This document shows, one piece after another, positions 6,938 through 15,857 of a stretch of DNA of 64,000 nt. The first letter of the stretch is position 1. Each line of letters opens with the position of its first letter. Source of the stretch: CAYNXB01 sp964401045 (lineage in GTDB: Bacteria; Pseudomonadota; Alphaproteobacteria; Sphingomonadales; Sphingomonadaceae); assembly GCA_964401045.1 (NCBI GenBank), contig CAYNXB010000001.1:32978-96977 (forward strand). Reading direction: 5' to 3'. The position numbers were made by a program, and so were the translations under genes. The notes under the pieces were generated by a model, which saw nothing but the letters and a program-made list of their open reading frames with translations, was not told the origin of the DNA and did no database searches.

Positions 6938-8138
6938 CCCGCGTTCCAGCTATGCGCGTGCCTGCGTTCACGGCATCGTTTGGACAATCGCATTATTCGT
7001 GGTGCTCTTTGCGACCGCGCTCATCGCCGCCGAGCCCCCGTCTTCGCGCCAGTGGGACCGCCGGTCCGCAACGGTCTTGCTTGCGTATATCGAGACGCTC
7101 GAGACGCATGGACTGGACCCGGCCGACTACGCGCCGTCCGAACTGCGCGCCGCGCTGAGCTCCGGCGAACAAGGCGAGATCGAGCGTCGTGCCACGCAAA
7201 GCTTTGCATTGGTGGCGCACGACCTCGCCTCGGGCCATCTGCGGCCAGACCAGCGCGGTCGCTATTTCATTCCCTCTGACGTGCCGGACCCGGTCCACAC
7301 AGCCAATCTGATCGATCAGGCCCTGATCCATAACGATGTCGCAGGTTCGCTCGAAAGCCTTGCACCGCAGGATCACCAATATCTCGCACTGCGCGCGGCG
7401 CTTTGGAAGCTGAGGCCGGGCCAGGTCGACGAGCGGCACAAGATCGAGGCAAATCTGGAGCGCTGGCGGTGGCTGCCGCGCAATCTCGGTTCGCGCTATC
7501 TGGTGGTCAACATCCCCGAATACCAGGCGCGCCTGTTCGACGCAGGACAGGTCGTCGCGTCGCACCGTGTCATCGTGGGAAAGACCAGCACCCCCACGCC
7601 TCGGTTTCGCGCGGAGGTCAGCGGCGTTATTCTGAATCCCTCCTGGAGCGTTCCGCAATCGATCATCGCCGAGAGCGTCGGCAAGCTGGTGCGCAATCAG
7701 CCGGCCGTCGCGCGAACACGCGGCTATACATGGAGCTTCGCCAATGGCGGCCTGCGCGTAACGCAACAGCCGGGACCGCAGAATGCGCTGGGGCAGATGA
7801 AGCTCGACATGCCAAACCCGTTCACGGTTTACATGCACGACACCCCGACCAAGGAGCTGTTCGACAGGGACGTGCGGGCACTCAGCCACGGCTGCATCCG
7901 CACGCAGAACCCACTCGACCTCGCCGCCGTCTTGCTTGCCGGAACCGAGTGGACCGCAGCCAGGATTGCGGACACCGTCGCCACGCGGCGGACGACGCGA
8001 GCAGAGCTGTTTCGGCCGGTTCCAGTATACGTCGTTTACCTGACGGCCGTCGCCGACGACCTCGGGACAATCCGCTACCTCGACGATCCCTACGAGCTCG
8101 ACCATTCGATCGCCGGGTTGCTGGCCAGGACGGGGTGA
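6930..8138 (+). CDS. L,D-transpeptidase (YkuD/YcbB type)
   Basis: 402 residues with a hydrophobic N-terminal segment (about 14-34) that acts as a signal peptide or anchor. The catalytic block has H303, then S319-H320-G-C322-I-R, the hallmark of YkuD-fold L,D-transpeptidases, which form 3-3 crosslinks or attach proteins to peptidoglycan in the periplasm. Residues 40-110 resemble the scaffold region of YcbB-like enzymes. The TTG start at 6930 overlaps the acetyltransferase end and suggests translational coupling. Wall remodelling with 3-3 crosslinks is a known stress response, in keeping with the neighbours. Confidence 0.92.
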   Translation: MPDPRSSYARACVHGIVWTIALFVVLFATALIAAEPPSSRQWDRRSATVLLAYIETLETHGLDPADYAPSELRAALSSGEQGEIERRATQSFALVAHDLASGHLRPDQRGRYFIPSDVPDPVHTANLIDQALIHNDVAGSLESLAPQDHQYLALRAALWKLRPGQVDERHKIEANLERWRWLPRNLGSRYLVVNIPEYQARLFDAGQVVASHRVIVGKTSTPTPRFRAEVSGVILNPSWSVPQSIIAESVGKLVRNQPAVARTRGYTWSFANGGLRVTQQPGPQNALGQMKLDMPNPFTVYMHDTPTKELFDRDVRALSHGCIRTQNPLDLAAVLLAGTEWTAARIADTVATRRTTRAELFRPVPVYVVYLTAVADDLGTIRYLDDPYELDHSIAGLLARTG

Positions 8139-8283
8139 CGGGCCACAGTCGCAACAGCTGGATGCATCATGGACGCGGGGGAGCGCGCCAAATTGGCTGG
8201 GTGATAGAGCGACGGCGGGCTAAGCTATAACCCGAGGTAGCCGCCGGGCGGGATCGCAGCGAGATATCAATGATTGCTTCGAG

Positions 8284-9360
8284 GTGACGACGAATCCGCA
8301 AGGAAGCACGGGCCGCACAGCGCGCGCGCGCCAGCTTTACCTCACCGCGGCTATCGTACTCCTTGCGTTGTGGATCGCGTTGCCGTTTCTGACGCCAATA
8401 GCGTGGGCCGCCATTCTCGCGATCGTAGAATGGCCGCTTTATGAGCGGGCTGTCCGTCGTAGCTCGCGCCGCCCGCTCTTCGTGGCGCTGACCTTTACCG
8501 TCGCAACCGGCCTGTTGGTGGTGCTTCCCTTGTCCGTTGCAGCGGTGTCGCTCGCCCAGGAAAGCCAGAACGCGCTCAGCTGGTTGCAGCACGCACAGCG
8601 CTTCGGCGCCCCGGTTCCCGGTTGGCTCGAGGGCCTGCCGCTAATCGGTTCACGGCTTGCGAGTTGGTGGCAGGAACACCTGGCCTCACCGGAAGGCGCC
8701 AACGCGCTGCTCGGCACCATCAGCGCAGGATCGGCACTCGGCTGGACGCGTTCGATAGCGAGCGAGGTGGCGAGGGATTCGGCCCTGTTTCTGATCACGC
8801 TGGTGATGCTTGCCTCACTGCTCGATCGCGGCAGCCGGATCGCAGGGCAGTGCAGGGTTCTCGCGGCCCGAATGTTCGGCGCCTTCGGCGAGGATTTTGT
8901 GCATCGGCTGATCGGTGCAGTTCGCTCGACTGTCATCGGCACTGTGCTCGTATCGTTCGTCGAAGGCGCATTGATCGGCGCGGCCTATGTGGCGGCGGGC
9001 GTGCCTCAGGCGTTGTTGTTTGCCACCTTCACGATCCTGCTCGCCCTGGTGCCTTTCGGTGCCTGGGCGGCATTCGGATTGGCCAGCCTTATTCTGATCG
9101 GCAGCGGGAGCGCCCTTGCCGGCGTGCTGCTGTTTCTCTTCTCGGCGATCGTCATGACGGTCGGCGACAATGTGGTGCAACCGATTGTGGTGGGCAGCGC
9201 GGTCGAACTGCCTGTCATCCTTGCGCTGATCGGCGCGTTTGGGGGACTCGCTGCACTCGGATTGGTCGGCCTGTTCATCGGCCCCGTCATCATGGCAGCG
9301 CTCTTGCTTGTCATGCAGGAGTGGATAACGCCGTCCCAGGAGCGGTCCGGAGCAGGGTGA
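8284..9360 (+). CDS. AI-2E family permease (PF01594-type)
   Basis: 358 residues with about seven to eight hydrophobic segments: a pair near 18-60, one near 65-85, and a cluster from 165 to 345. The C-terminal block D-N-V-V-Q-P-I-V-V-G followed by L-P-V-I-L-A-L-I-G-A-F-G-G is the signature of the AI-2E/PerM superfamily. Members export diverse solutes or act as Na+/H+ antiporters; the autoinducer name should not be taken as function. The start is GTG at 8284 with a weak GAGGTG context. The gap of 145 bases after the transpeptidase gene makes its membership of that operon uncertain. Confidence 0.88.
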   Translation: MTTNPQGSTGRTARARQLYLTAAIVLLALWIALPFLTPIAWAAILAIVEWPLYERAVRRSSRRPLFVALTFTVATGLLVVLPLSVAAVSLAQESQNALSWLQHAQRFGAPVPGWLEGLPLIGSRLASWWQEHLASPEGANALLGTISAGSALGWTRSIASEVARDSALFLITLVMLASLLDRGSRIAGQCRVLAARMFGAFGEDFVHRLIGAVRSTVIGTVLVSFVEGALIGAAYVAAGVPQALLFATFTILLALVPFGAWAAFGLASLILIGSGSALAGVLLFLFSAIVMTVGDNVVQPIVVGSAVELPVILALIGAFGGLAALGLVGLFIGPVIMAALLLVMQEWITPSQERSGAG

Positions 9361-9512
9361 GTTCCAGCCAGACTGCTTTGCGCCCAACCCGCGCCGTTCC
9401 AATGCCCGGCTCGCGTTCGCCGAAAGCCAACGTTGATTTATGTTCGCGGCGCTGGCGGGCACCGGCTGCATCTGGGATTTTCCGATCGGCCCGCTTTTTG
9501 GCCATGCGTTCG

Positions 9513-9536
9513 CAAAAAAAGCCGCTCGCCAGGCGG
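9513..9536 (-). terminator. Probable terminator of the LysR gene
   Basis: On the minus strand CCGC and GCGG flank a 7-base loop and are followed after one base by seven consecutive T residues (plus-strand A-run 9514-9520). It starts 13 bases after the LysR stop codon. The short stem makes it only moderately convincing. Confidence 0.45.
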
Positions 9537-9548
9537 ACGTGCTGCGCA

Positions 9549-10445
9549 TCACTCGCGCGAAATGGACGTGCCGGCAAGAAGCGAAGCATGGGCGGCGAGC
9601 TTGCGGGATATGAACTCGGTGAAGAGCCGCACGCGCTTCGTCTTGCGTGTCTCCCCCTGTGTAAGAGTCCAGAGCGTTCCGTACATGTGCAGGTCGGTGC
9701 CCGGTACCCTCGCCAGCAGGGGGTCGGCATCTCCGACGAAGCACGGCAGTGTCGTGATCCCGAGCCCTTCGCGTACAGCCGCGATCTCCGCCGCGGCGTC
9801 CGTGACCCTGAATGGCACCCCCGCGGTACGAACCTCTCCTTCGCTGGCCCAAGCCGGAATGCCATGCATGCTGATGACGATCCACCGGATGGCATCAGGC
9901 GCGCCCGCGCGCCACGCGGCCAATAGGTCTCGAGACATGTAGACGCCGCCGAACAGATCCGGCCCCTTCAGGCCGTGAAGGTTGAGCGGTAGGGTTTTGC
10001 GGTCGTAGACGACGCGGAGCGCCACGTCGGCCTCGCGGTTGGTCAGATTTGCCAGCTCGCCGGATGACAGGATTTCCATCTCGATGTCGGGATGGAGACG
10101 CGCGAAATCAGCCAGGTCCGACATGAGGAGGTGTGTCACGAGCATCGGTGTCAACGTCATCCGCAAAAGGCCGCGCACGCTCTGGTCGCGCCCGAACACG
10201 CGCGTCTCCAGCTGGAGTGAAGAGGTTTCCATTTGGGTGGCGAGCTCGAGGACCTCCTCGCCTGCCGCCGTCAGGCGATAGCCCGAGGGCAGCTTCTCGA
10301 ACAACTGCGCGCCCAGCCGCTCCTCCAATTGGGCAATGCGTCGCAGCACAGTAGCGTGGTTCACCCCGAGGCGCTTGGCGGCGGCCCGCACTGACCCGCC
10401 GCGCGCGGTGGCAAGAAAGTAGCGAACGTCATCCCAGTCGATCAT
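9549..10445 (-). CDS. LysR-family transcriptional regulator
   Basis: 298 residues: a winged helix-turn-helix at about 5-65 (W-D-D-V-R-Y-F-L-A-T-A-R-G-G-S, then NHATVLRRIAQLEERLG) and a LysR substrate-binding domain from about 90 to 290. I use the ATG at 10445, where LysR homology begins, rather than an in-frame start 27 bases upstream. It is divergent from the SDR operon starting at 10672, the classic arrangement in which a LysR regulator controls its neighbour from the shared gap. A TGCAC-N7-GTGCA palindrome lies there. The effector is unknown. Confidence 0.92.
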   Translation of the reverse strand: MIDWDDVRYFLATARGGSVRAAAKRLGVNHATVLRRIAQLEERLGAQLFEKLPSGYRLTAAGEEVLELATQMETSSLQLETRVFGRDQSVRGLLRMTLTPMLVTHLLMSDLADFARLHPDIEMEILSSGELANLTNREADVALRVVYDRKTLPLNLHGLKGPDLFGGVYMSRDLLAAWRAGAPDAIRWIVISMHGIPAWASEGEVRTAGVPFRVTDAAAEIAAVREGLGITTLPCFVGDADPLLARVPGTDLHMYGTLWTLTQGETRKTKRVRLFTEFISRKLAAHASLLAGTSISRE

Positions 10446-10552
10446 GGTGCATTCCCGCGCCGCCAGCCGCATGCTCCAAAGTCTGTTCTAGCACAGTGGG
10501 CTGGGCCTGCGCGACTATCGTGGCGCGCTCAGTATTCCGGCTGGATCGTTTT

Positions 10553-10569
10553 TGCACCACCGATGTGCA
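10553..10569. promoter_or_regulatory. Candidate LysR operator, TGCAC-N7-GTGCA
   Basis: TGCAC (10553-10557) and GTGCA (10565-10569) form a perfect interrupted palindrome in the 226-base gap between the divergent LysR and SDR genes. Size and position suit a LysR recognition site, but no classic T-N11-A core was established. Confidence 0.35.
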
Positions 10570-10671
10570 GGGTTTCGCACTCACCGCCTGCCTTGGGCGA
10601 GCCCATGTTCAGGGCCTCCGCGGACATCCCGTCCGCAAAGAGCCGAGACGGCAAAACAAGGACGGCACACT

Positions 10672-11406
10672 ATGACCAGACTGGATGGAAAGACCGCCGT
10701 CATCACCGGTGGCGCCACCGGGATCGGGCTCGCCGCGGCAAAGCGCTTCATTGAGGAGGGCGCCTTCGTCTTCATCTTCGGCCGCCGGCAGGAAGCGCTC
10801 GACGCGGCCATGGCAGGGCTTGGACCCAATGCCCGGGCGGTGAAGGGCTCGGTTTCCGATGAGGCCGATCTCGACCGACTTTACGCCGCGGTGCAGGCCG
10901 GGCGCGGAGGCCTGGACATCGTCTTCGCCAACGCCGGCGTGGGAAGCCAGCTTAAGCTCGGCGAGATCACCGCGGCGCACATCGACGAGACCTTCGCCAT
11001 CAATGTGAAGGGTACGATCTTCACGATCCAGAAGGCGTTGCCGCTGATGGGCGAAGGCGGTTCGATCATCCTGACCGGATCGAGCGCCGGCACCACGGGC
11101 GCCCCGGCGTTCACCGCCTACAGCGCGAGTAAGGCAGCCGTGCGCAATCTCGCGCGGACCTGGGCGGAGGAACTGAAGGGCACCCGCATTCGGGTGAACG
11201 TGCTGTCGCCAGGGCCGACGGCGACCGAACTAGCCAAGGCGGCGCTCGGCGATGAAGGTCAGAAGGCCTACGGCTCGATGACCGCGCTCCAGCGCATGGC
11301 CGATCCGGCGGAGATCGCTGCAGCGGCAGCCTTTCTCGCATCATCGGACAGCAGCTTCATGACCGCCAGCGAACTCGCCGTCGACGGCGGGCTGGCGCAA
11401 CTCTGA
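10672..11406 (+). CDS. SDR-family oxidoreductase 1
   Basis: 244 residues, classical short-chain dehydrogenase. It has the cofactor motif T-G-G-A-T-G-I-G (about 12-19), N-A-G in the strand 4 block, catalytic S about 138, and Y-S-A-S-K (Y and K of the active site, about 151-155), ending in the typical V-D-G-G tail. The basic residue pattern F-G-R-R after strand 2 suggests NADP(H) preference. The ATG has CAAGGA upstream. It is first in a run with the next SDR 38 bases downstream, under the divergent LysR. Substrate unknown. Confidence 0.93.
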   Translation: MTRLDGKTAVITGGATGIGLAAAKRFIEEGAFVFIFGRRQEALDAAMAGLGPNARAVKGSVSDEADLDRLYAAVQAGRGGLDIVFANAGVGSQLKLGEITAAHIDETFAINVKGTIFTIQKALPLMGEGGSIILTGSSAGTTGAPAFTAYSASKAAVRNLARTWAEELKGTRIRVNVLSPGPTATELAKAALGDEGQKAYGSMTALQRMADPAEIAAAAAFLASSDSSFMTASELAVDGGLAQL

Positions 11407-11443
11407 CCCGGGCGAGGTCCCGCACACAATGAAGGATAAGATT

Positions 11444-12196
11444 ATGAAGAAGCTTGAAGACAAGGTCGCCGTCATCACGGGCGGCAGCAGCGGAATCGGA
11501 TTGGCCACGGCCAAGCGCTTCGTTGAAGAAGGCGCGCACGTCGTGATCACCGGGCGACGAGAGGATGAGCTGAAGAAGGCCGCGGCCTACATTAAGGGAA
11601 ACGTCACGACGGTCGTGGGCGACGTCTCGCGCTTGGAAGACCTGGATCGGCTCTACGCCGTCGTGAAAGCGAAGCATGGTCGCGTCAACATTCTTTTCGC
11701 GAACGCAGGCGCAGGGACGATCGCTCCGCTTTCGGGAGCTACCGAGGCCCATTTTGATCAGACTTTCGACGTAAACGTGAAGGGGCTGTTCTTCACAGTC
11801 CAGAAGGCCCTTCCCCTCTTCACAGACGGCGGATCGATTGTCCTCAACTCCTCGGTCTCAAACGTGTTGGGACTGCCAGGGTTCAGCGCCTACGCCGCGA
11901 GTAAGGCGGCAGTGCGAAACTTTGCTCGCGCTTGGACACTGGAGCTGAAAGATCGCAAAATCCGCGTGAATTCGGTGAGCCCGGGGCCAACCGAAACCCC
12001 GGCGTTAGAGACAACGACGGGACTTACCTCCGAGCAAGCAGAGCAAGCGGCCGCCCAATTCGCTTCGCAGATCCCGATGGGCCGCAGAGGCAAGCCGGAG
12101 GAAATCGCGTCCGCCGTCACGTTCCTCGCCTCCGATGAAAGTTCTTACATCACCGGCGTGGATCTCGCCGTCGATGGCGGCATGGCGCAGGTCTGA
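11444..12196 (+). CDS. SDR-family oxidoreductase 2
   Basis: 250 residues and clearly a paralogue of the SDR just upstream: the same T-G-G-x-x-G-I-G motif, the same F-V-E-E-G-A-x-V spacing, A-N-A-G, active-site S, Y-A-A-S-K and a terminal V-D-G-G-M-A-Q. Of two in-frame ATGs, 11444 is preferred because AAGGA lies 8 bases before it; 11429 would place that site inside the gene. T-G-R-R after strand 2 again points to NADP(H). Tandem duplication of adjacent SDRs suggests related substrates. Confidence 0.92.
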   Translation: MKKLEDKVAVITGGSSGIGLATAKRFVEEGAHVVITGRREDELKKAAAYIKGNVTTVVGDVSRLEDLDRLYAVVKAKHGRVNILFANAGAGTIAPLSGATEAHFDQTFDVNVKGLFFTVQKALPLFTDGGSIVLNSSVSNVLGLPGFSAYAASKAAVRNFARAWTLELKDRKIRVNSVSPGPTETPALETTTGLTSEQAEQAAAQFASQIPMGRRGKPEEIASAVTFLASDESSYITGVDLAVDGGMAQV

Positions 12197-12228
12197 CCCC
12201 TCGCATCAAACAAGATCGGAGAGACATC

Positions 12229-12828
12229 ATGAACTACGCAATCATCGGCTTCGGCGAGATCGGCCAGACCCTGGCCAGGGCATTTGCCCGACGCGGCATC
12301 GACGTATCCGTCGCCACCACGCGCGACCCGGAGAGCTTTGCATCCGCCGCGGCAGCGATCGGACCCGGGATCACTCCCAAAACGCTCGCGGAAGCCGTCG
12401 AGGCAGACGTCATCTTCCTGGCTGTCCGGTTCCAGTCGCACCCGGATGTCGCGAAGGCGCTGCCCAACTGGCGGGGGAAGATCATCGTCGATGTGACCAA
12501 CGCATACGGCGTGCCCGATGAAGACCTGGGCGGGCAGCCTTCCGCAAGGGTCGTCGCCCAGGCCTTCGCCGGCGGCAGGCTGGTCAAGGGCTTCAACCAC
12601 CTGGTCGCTGCCGTGCTCGACCAGGATCCGGCCGTCCAGGGCGGCAAGAGAGTCGTGTTCCTGGCGAGCGACGATGACGCCGCAGCCGAGGAGATCGCGA
12701 CGCTCGCGGGACATCTCGGCTTCGCGCCGATCAAACTTGGCGGACTTTCGGAAGGTGGCCTGCTTGTGCAGGCGCACGGGAATAGCTGGGGCCGACTGAT
12801 CTTCAAGGACCTGGTCAAGTTCGACTGA
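12229..12828 (+). CDS. NADPH-dependent F420-reductase-like Rossmann protein
   Basis: 199 residues with an N-terminal Rossmann fold (I-I-G-F-G-E-I-G, about 4-11; T-T-R after strand 2) and the later segment V-K-G-F-N-H typical of the F420H2:NADP oxidoreductase family and its proteobacterial relatives. Alphaproteobacteria generally lack F420, so the real partner is probably another cofactor or small molecule. It follows the SDR pair by 32 bases with GGAGAG before its ATG, and is likely in the same operon. Confidence 0.85.
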   Translation: MNYAIIGFGEIGQTLARAFARRGIDVSVATTRDPESFASAAAAIGPGITPKTLAEAVEADVIFLAVRFQSHPDVAKALPNWRGKIIVDVTNAYGVPDEDLGGQPSARVVAQAFAGGRLVKGFNHLVAAVLDQDPAVQGGKRVVFLASDDDAAAEEIATLAGHLGFAPIKLGGLSEGGLLVQAHGNSWGRLIFKDLVKFD

Positions 12829-12892
12829 AACAGGTCTCCACCGGAGAATATCTCATGGCAAACCCGACGACCGGCGAGCGAGAGAGAGCAGC

Positions 12893-13705
12893 ATGATCAT
12901 CGATCTGACCGGCCGCAAGGCCATCGTTACCGGGTCCACCGCCGGCATTGGCCGTGCCACAGCGGAAGGGCTGGCGCGCGCCGGCGCCGCGGTCGTCGTC
13001 AATGGCCGCACCGACGCGCGCGTCGAGGAGGCCGTGCGACAGATTCTCCAGGCAGCGCCCCATGCCGACATCACCGGCGTCGCGGCGGACATGGCGACGG
13101 GCGAAGGCGTGGCGGCGCTGATCGCAGCGGCGCCTGACGCTGACATTCTCGTCAACAATGTCGGGACCGCCCATATCCGGGAGTATCACAGCGTCGACGA
13201 CATCGCCGCCATTCCCGACGAAGAGTGGCTGGGCCTGTTCCAGCTCAACGTCATGAGCGGCGTGCGCGCGACGCGGCACTATTTGCCCCGGATGGTAGGC
13301 CGGGGTTGGGGGCGTGTCGTATTCGTGAGCAGCGAATCCGCCGTCAACATCCCCAAGGAAATGCTCGACTACGGCATGACCAAGACCGCGCAGCTCGCGG
13401 TGTCGCGCGGGTTCGCGGAGGCCGTGGCGGGCACTGGCGTGACGGTCAACGCCGTCCTGCCCGGTCCGACTCGCTCCGAAATCCTCGGCGATTTCATGGC
13501 GCAACAGGCGGAGGCGCAGGGCATCACGCAGGATGAGGCCGAACAAGGCTTCCTCGCGGCGATGCGCCCGACCAGCCTGCTCGGCCGCTTCGCGACGACC
13601 GACGAGGTCGCCAACATGATCGTCTACGCCTGCTCCGAACAGGCTTCGGCGACGAGCGGCGCGGCATTGCGGGTAGACGGCGGCGTGGTGCGCTTCGTCG
13701 GCTGA
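12893..13705 (+). CDS. SDR-family oxidoreductase 3
   Basis: 270 residues. It has T-G-S-T-A-G-I-G cofactor motif, N-G-R-T after strand 2 (NADP-type), N-N-V-G in place of the usual N-N-A-G, S in V-S-S-E-S, and active-site Y-G-M-T-K. The long insertion before the C-terminus (A-Q-Q-A-E-A-Q-G-I-T-Q-D-E-A-E) is characteristic of a separate SDR subgroup, so it is not a close duplicate of the two upstream SDRs. Preceded by a purine-rich GAGAGAGA stretch. It ends the plus-strand operon, facing the convergent SDR at 13858-14607. Confidence 0.92.
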   Translation: MIIDLTGRKAIVTGSTAGIGRATAEGLARAGAAVVVNGRTDARVEEAVRQILQAAPHADITGVAADMATGEGVAALIAAAPDADILVNNVGTAHIREYHSVDDIAAIPDEEWLGLFQLNVMSGVRATRHYLPRMVGRGWGRVVFVSSESAVNIPKEMLDYGMTKTAQLAVSRGFAEAVAGTGVTVNAVLPGPTRSEILGDFMAQQAEAQGITQDEAEQGFLAAMRPTSLLGRFATTDEVANMIVYACSEQASATSGAALRVDGGVVRFVG

Positions 13706-13857
13706 TCCGTCTGCGCTACGCCGCGGCGACAAATTTTCGCAGCACGGCGAACGGCAGCTCTCGCTGAAAGCCGACGCCCCACCGGGGCGCGGCCGTGAGC
13801 AGCCGGCGGCGCTTCAGGCAAATCGGCATGGGCAGTGCTTCCCCGTTCTGCCGCCGA

Positions 13858-14607
13858 TCACAGGAGCGCCATGCCGCCGTCGACCTTCAGCTCGATTCCC
13901 GTGACAAAGCTCGCTTGGTCCGAAGCGAGAAATAGTGCCGCTTGCGCCAGTTCCGCCGGCCGGCCCAAGCGGCCAAGCGGGATCGAGGCCGCGATCCGTT
14001 TCTCGAACTCGGCCCGCTCTTCGGGCGCGACGCCCATCTTCTCGATGATCGCGGTGTCGGTCGGGCCGGGACTGAGGACATTTACCCTGACGCGACGCGC
14101 CATGAGCTCGATGGCCCAGCTGCGCGCGAACGCGGCGACTGCTGCCTTCGACCCGGCATAGACCGCATGTCCCTCGAACACCCGGCTGCTGGCCAACGAG
14201 CCGGTGAGCACGATCGCGCCGCCGTCCTGCATGATCGGGACGATCTTCTGGACGCCGAAGAAGGTGCCGCGCGCGTTGACCGCGAAGACCATGTCGAACT
14301 CGGCGGGCGAGACCTCTGCGGAGTGCCGGACAGTGTTGACGCCGGCATTGGCGACGTAGGCGTCCAGGCCACCGAACCGGTCGGCGATCTGCTTCGCGAC
14401 GGCCTCGTGGTGCCGTGGATCGGCGACATCTCCGGGGATGACGAGCGTGCCGGGACCTATCAGGTCCGCCGCCCGATCGAGCGCCTCGCGATTGCGGCCG
14501 GTGATCGCCACCCTGGCCCCTTCCGACGCGAACAGCGTCGCTATGGCCAGCCCGATGCCGCCGTTGCCGCCGGTGACCAGGGCCACCTTGTCCTTGAGTA
14601 GGTTCAT
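13858..14607 (-). CDS. SDR-family oxidoreductase 4
   Basis: 249 residues beginning at ATG 14607, the point where the SDR fold starts; the frame is open further upstream but without any homology. It shows T-G-G-N-G-G-I-G, T-G-R-N, A-N-A-G, S-L-A-S, Y-A-G-S-K and the V-D-G-G-M-A-L-L end. It resembles SDRs 1 and 2 more than SDR 3. It lies downstream of the GlxA-type regulator gene on the same strand, separated by 251 bases without other genes, so that regulator may control it. Confidence 0.92.
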   Translation of the reverse strand: MNLLKDKVALVTGGNGGIGLAIATLFASEGARVAITGRNREALDRAADLIGPGTLVIPGDVADPRHHEAVAKQIADRFGGLDAYVANAGVNTVRHSAEVSPAEFDMVFAVNARGTFFGVQKIVPIMQDGGAIVLTGSLASSRVFEGHAVYAGSKAAVAAFARSWAIELMARRVRVNVLSPGPTDTAIIEKMGVAPEERAEFEKRIAASIPLGRLGRPAELAQAALFLASDQASFVTGIELKVDGGMALL

Positions 14608-14858
14608 TCCCGCAACTCCAGTTGTTGGCGGGCCTGCGATGGGCGAGGCCCAGGCTCGCCGCGCGACCGTCGCGGTCACGCCACTGGCTCCGAAAATGCG
14701 CGCAGGGCGAAGCCTCGGCCAGCTGACCGCAGGTATTCGCCGCGCCATGCCGACGGCGCTCGCGGCGGGGGAGCGCCATGCCCGGAGCGTGTCGTTTCCT
14801 ATCCTCACGTAGAACCGACCCCCGCCCGGGGGATAGCTCGTGCCGGCGCGGTGCGCGG

Positions 14859-15857
14859 CTAGGATCGCGTCCTAATCCGGCTGGTGATCCCAAGCGAGGC
14901 CGCATGGCTCGCGGCCGCGCGCCGCAAGGCATTGGGGGACCGCCCAAATGTTCGGATGAAGGCCCTGCGCATGCGCTCGGCATCGCCAAAGCCGACCGCG
15001 GCGGCAATCGTGTCGAGCGTTTCGCTGCCATCCTCCACCCGCGGCCGAGCCGCCTCCGCACGCAAGCGCTCCACTGCCTTGGCCGGCGGGATTCCCGTAG
15101 CTGTAGTGAAGGATCGGCTGAACTGGCGCACGCTCAGTCTCGAGACCGCGGCCAGGGTCTCGACTGAGAGCTGTTCGTGGAGATGCTCGCGGGCGAACGA
15201 CAGCACGTCATGAATGCGGTCCGAACCGGGGTCGAGATCGAGCAGCGAGGAGTACTGCATCTGTCCCCCTGGACGCCTGTAATATACGACCATCATGCGG
15301 GCCACGGTCTGCGCCAGTTCACGCCCCAGATCCTCCTCGATCAACGCGAGGGTGAGGTCGATTCCAGCCGACATTCCGGCGGACGTCCAGATCCCCCCGT
15401 CGTTGACGTAGATCCGGTCGCCCGCGACGCTGATCGCAGGAAACCTTTCCTGCATAAGCGGTGCCCAGCGCCAATGTGTCGTCGCCGTGCGCCCGTCGAG
15501 AACGCCGCATTGCGCCAGCAGGAACGCTCCCATGCACACGCTTGCCGTGCGGCGGGCGCTGGCGGAGGCGTCGCGCAGGAACTCGACGGCGGCTTGCGGT
15601 GCCGGGCCGTTCGACAGCCCGGGATCGCCGACAACGACGAATGTGTCGAGGCCAGTGGAGGAAACCGGAATGGTCGAGACCATCAGCCCCGAGGAAGAGG
15701 CGACGGAGCTCCCTTCGATCGACATGAACGAGAAGTGATAGCTGCCCGGCGCGAGCAGGTTCGCGGTGGAGAAGGCTTCAAGCGGACCGCTGAGGTCGAG
15801 CAATACGAAGCCGGGATAGACAAAGAAGCCGACATGGCGGGAGACGTCCGAAATCAT
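14859..15857 (-). CDS. GlxA-type AraC-family transcriptional regulator
   Basis: 332 residues with a DJ-1/PfpI-like (class I amidotransferase fold) domain at about 5-185 carrying the elbow C-M-G-A-F-L-L-A, and an AraC-type double helix-turn-helix at about 225-320 (L-S-V-R-Q-F-S-R-S-F, then G-F-G-D-A-E-R-M-R-R-A-F). GlxA-like regulators sense amino-acid or amine derivatives. The ATG at 15857 has AAAGGA upstream. The divergent 445-base gap to the response-regulator operon holds several inverted repeats. Confidence 0.9.
   Translation of the reverse strand: MISDVSRHVGFFVYPGFVLLDLSGPLEAFSTANLLAPGSYHFSFMSIEGSSVASSSGLMVSTIPVSSTGLDTFVVVGDPGLSNGPAPQAAVEFLRDASASARRTASVCMGAFLLAQCGVLDGRTATTHWRWAPLMQERFPAISVAGDRIYVNDGGIWTSAGMSAGIDLTLALIEEDLGRELAQTVARMMVVYYRRPGGQMQYSSLLDLDPGSDRIHDVLSFAREHLHEQLSVETLAAVSRLSVRQFSRSFTTATGIPPAKAVERLRAEAARPRVEDGSETLDTIAAAVGFGDAERMRRAFIRTFGRSPNALRRAAASHAASLGITSRIRTRS

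Noticed and set aside
9439..9612. Possible small plus-strand gene starting at an ATG in TTTATGTTC
   Set aside because: It has no good ribosome site, overlaps the 3' end of the LysR gene and its probable terminator, and shows no family pattern.
13775..13789. CGCCCC-ACC-GGGGCG hairpin between convergent SDRs as a terminator
   Set aside because: Loop is only three bases and no T-run follows on either strand; it gives no more than weak support.
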